Source: Candidatus Omnitrophota bacterium (lineage in GTDB: Bacteria > Verrucomicrobiota > Verrucomicrobiia > Limisphaerales > UBA1319). Taken from it: a DNA stretch of 5,327 bases. Positions 4,838-5,327 of this stretch are shown piece after piece. Position 1 is the stretch's first letter, and the number at the start of each line of letters is the position of its first letter. The notes under the pieces are model-generated. The model made no database searches, was not told the origin of the DNA, and saw nothing but the letters and a program-made list of their open reading frames with translations. A program made the position numbers and the translations under genes. The stretch covers positions 1 to 5,327 of the forward strand of contig JAMCZD010000376.1 in NCBI GenBank assembly GCA_023473405.1, given 5' to 3'.

Positions 4838-5327
4838 ATGAGAGGGGACATTTTTTTTAGCCGGATCGCATCGAAGCCGCCCTTCACGAGATTGGACCCG
4901 CGGGCGGCGGTCTTTTTCAAGGACTATTTTTCGAACGAGAAGGTGATCGAGTTCAGGGACAGCCACGTGGTGAATACGAACTTCCCGCCCTTTCCCAGCG
5001 CAGCCTTTGATCAATTGGTCGAGCAATACCAATATTTGGGCGAGGCCATCGGCAAACGGTTGTATTCGGTGACCTTGGCGATTACGAACCGGTGCAATTA
5101 TGAATGCTGGCATTGTTACAACGCGGGGCGAAGCCAGGTGGATATTCCCCTGGCCCGTCTCAAGGCGTTGGCCAAGGAATTGCAGGACCGGGGGGCGGTC
5201 ATCGTTACGTTAACCGGCGGCGAACCCCTGCTGCGCGAGGACGTCGAGGAAATCGTCGGCGCGTTTGATCAGCGGAGCTGCCTGATTTTGGGAACAACCG
5301 GCGCCGGGCCGTCTCCAGCGCGGCCAG
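4838..5327 (+). CDS. Radical SAM enzyme, N-terminal part (runs off window)
   Basis: The frame from ATG 4838-4840 is open to the last base, giving 163 residues. GAGGGAG at 4824-4830, seven bases upstream, supports the start. The protein has an unassigned N-terminal segment (1-75; FFSRIASKPPFTRLDPR, then VIEFRDSHVVNTNFPPFP). It then enters a radical SAM barrel: the [4Fe-4S] cluster motif C86-x3-C90-x2-C93 in TNRCNYECWHCYN, and the SAM-binding TGGEPLLRED (GGEP at 127-130). Strand LILGTTGAG comes next in the usual order. Such enzymes cleave S-adenosylmethionine to start radical chemistry. The order resembles SPASM/PqqE-like peptide- or cofactor-maturing enzymes, but the C-terminal half that would decide is outside the window. 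It is the only plus-strand gene, and its codons show no lesion, unlike the neighbours on the other strand. A TTGACA occurs at 4759-4764 but lacks a -10 at 17 bases. Confidence 0.85.
   Translation, partial: MRGDIFFSRIASKPPFTRLDPRAAVFFKDYFSNEKVIEFRDSHVVNTNFPPFPSAAFDQLVEQYQYLGEAIGKRLYSVTLAITNRCNYECWHCYNAGRSQVDIPLARLKALAKELQDRGAVIVTLTGGEPLLREDVEEIVGAFDQRSCLILGTTGAGPSPARP

Noticed and set aside
4616..5113. Minus-strand open frame ending in repeated AISHQ residues
   Set aside because: It runs through the heptamer array and antisense to the radical SAM gene, whose CxxxCxxC motif is on the plus strand.
1..5327. CRISPR array, tRNA or rRNA genes
   Set aside because: No regularly spaced identical repeats with unique spacers and no tRNA- or rRNA-like conserved segments were seen on either strand.

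Overview
The window is high-GC bacterial DNA with low coding density. Most recognisable genes on the minus strand are broken pieces, and one clean gene runs off the right edge on the plus strand. A heptanucleotide tandem repeat of the ATGGCTG/ATGGCTA type, a short REP-like hairpin and the general gene types would suit an uncultured environmental lineage such as Verrucomicrobia or a relative. That taxonomic guess is weak because no marker gene is present.

Layout. (1) 1-793, minus: a decayed gene resembling the C-terminal half of an AAA/P-loop ATPase-like protein, interrupted by an in-frame TGA at 404-406. (2) 787-1035, minus: an unrecognised 82-codon ORF with a strong ribosome binding site and a perfect 12-bp palindrome just upstream. 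(3) 1060-1361: no supported gene. (4) 1362-3101, minus: the only long intact gene, a 579-residue HNH endonuclease fused to a C-terminal S24 (LexA/UmuD-like) peptidase domain. (5) 3102-3281, minus: a 59-codon stub of a DUF4007 gene whose stop codon abuts the ATG of the HNH-S24 gene. A promoter at 3305-3333 precedes it, overlapped by an inverted repeat. (6) 3282-3561: the promoter, a REP-like hairpin and a purine-rich tract. (7) 3562-3840, minus: an internal fragment of an ARPP-1/DUF6569-like gene. (8) 3837-4350, minus: a SAM-dependent methyltransferase gene with a one-base frameshift and a missing 3' end, joined directly to the preceding fragment. (9) 4340-4543, minus: a HicB-like antitoxin without a visible HicA. 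(10) 4619-4695: the heptamer repeat array. (11) 4838 to the right edge, plus: the N-terminal part of a radical SAM enzyme.

Interpretation. The minus-strand block looks like a defence or accessory island in decay: DUF4007, HNH-S24, ATPase-like and HicB pieces, punctuated by deletions and point lesions. DUF4007 genes and HNH nucleases of this type are, as I recall, found in defence islands, some of them with DNA-sulfur-modification genes. None of those partner genes is visible here. The HNH-S24 gene stands out because it is intact among ruins, keeps all expected catalytic residues of both domains, and carries a plausible UmuD-like self-cleavage site between the nuclease and the peptidase. This suggests a nuclease whose activity is linked to DNA damage by RecA-stimulated or autonomous proteolysis. 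That last step is inference.
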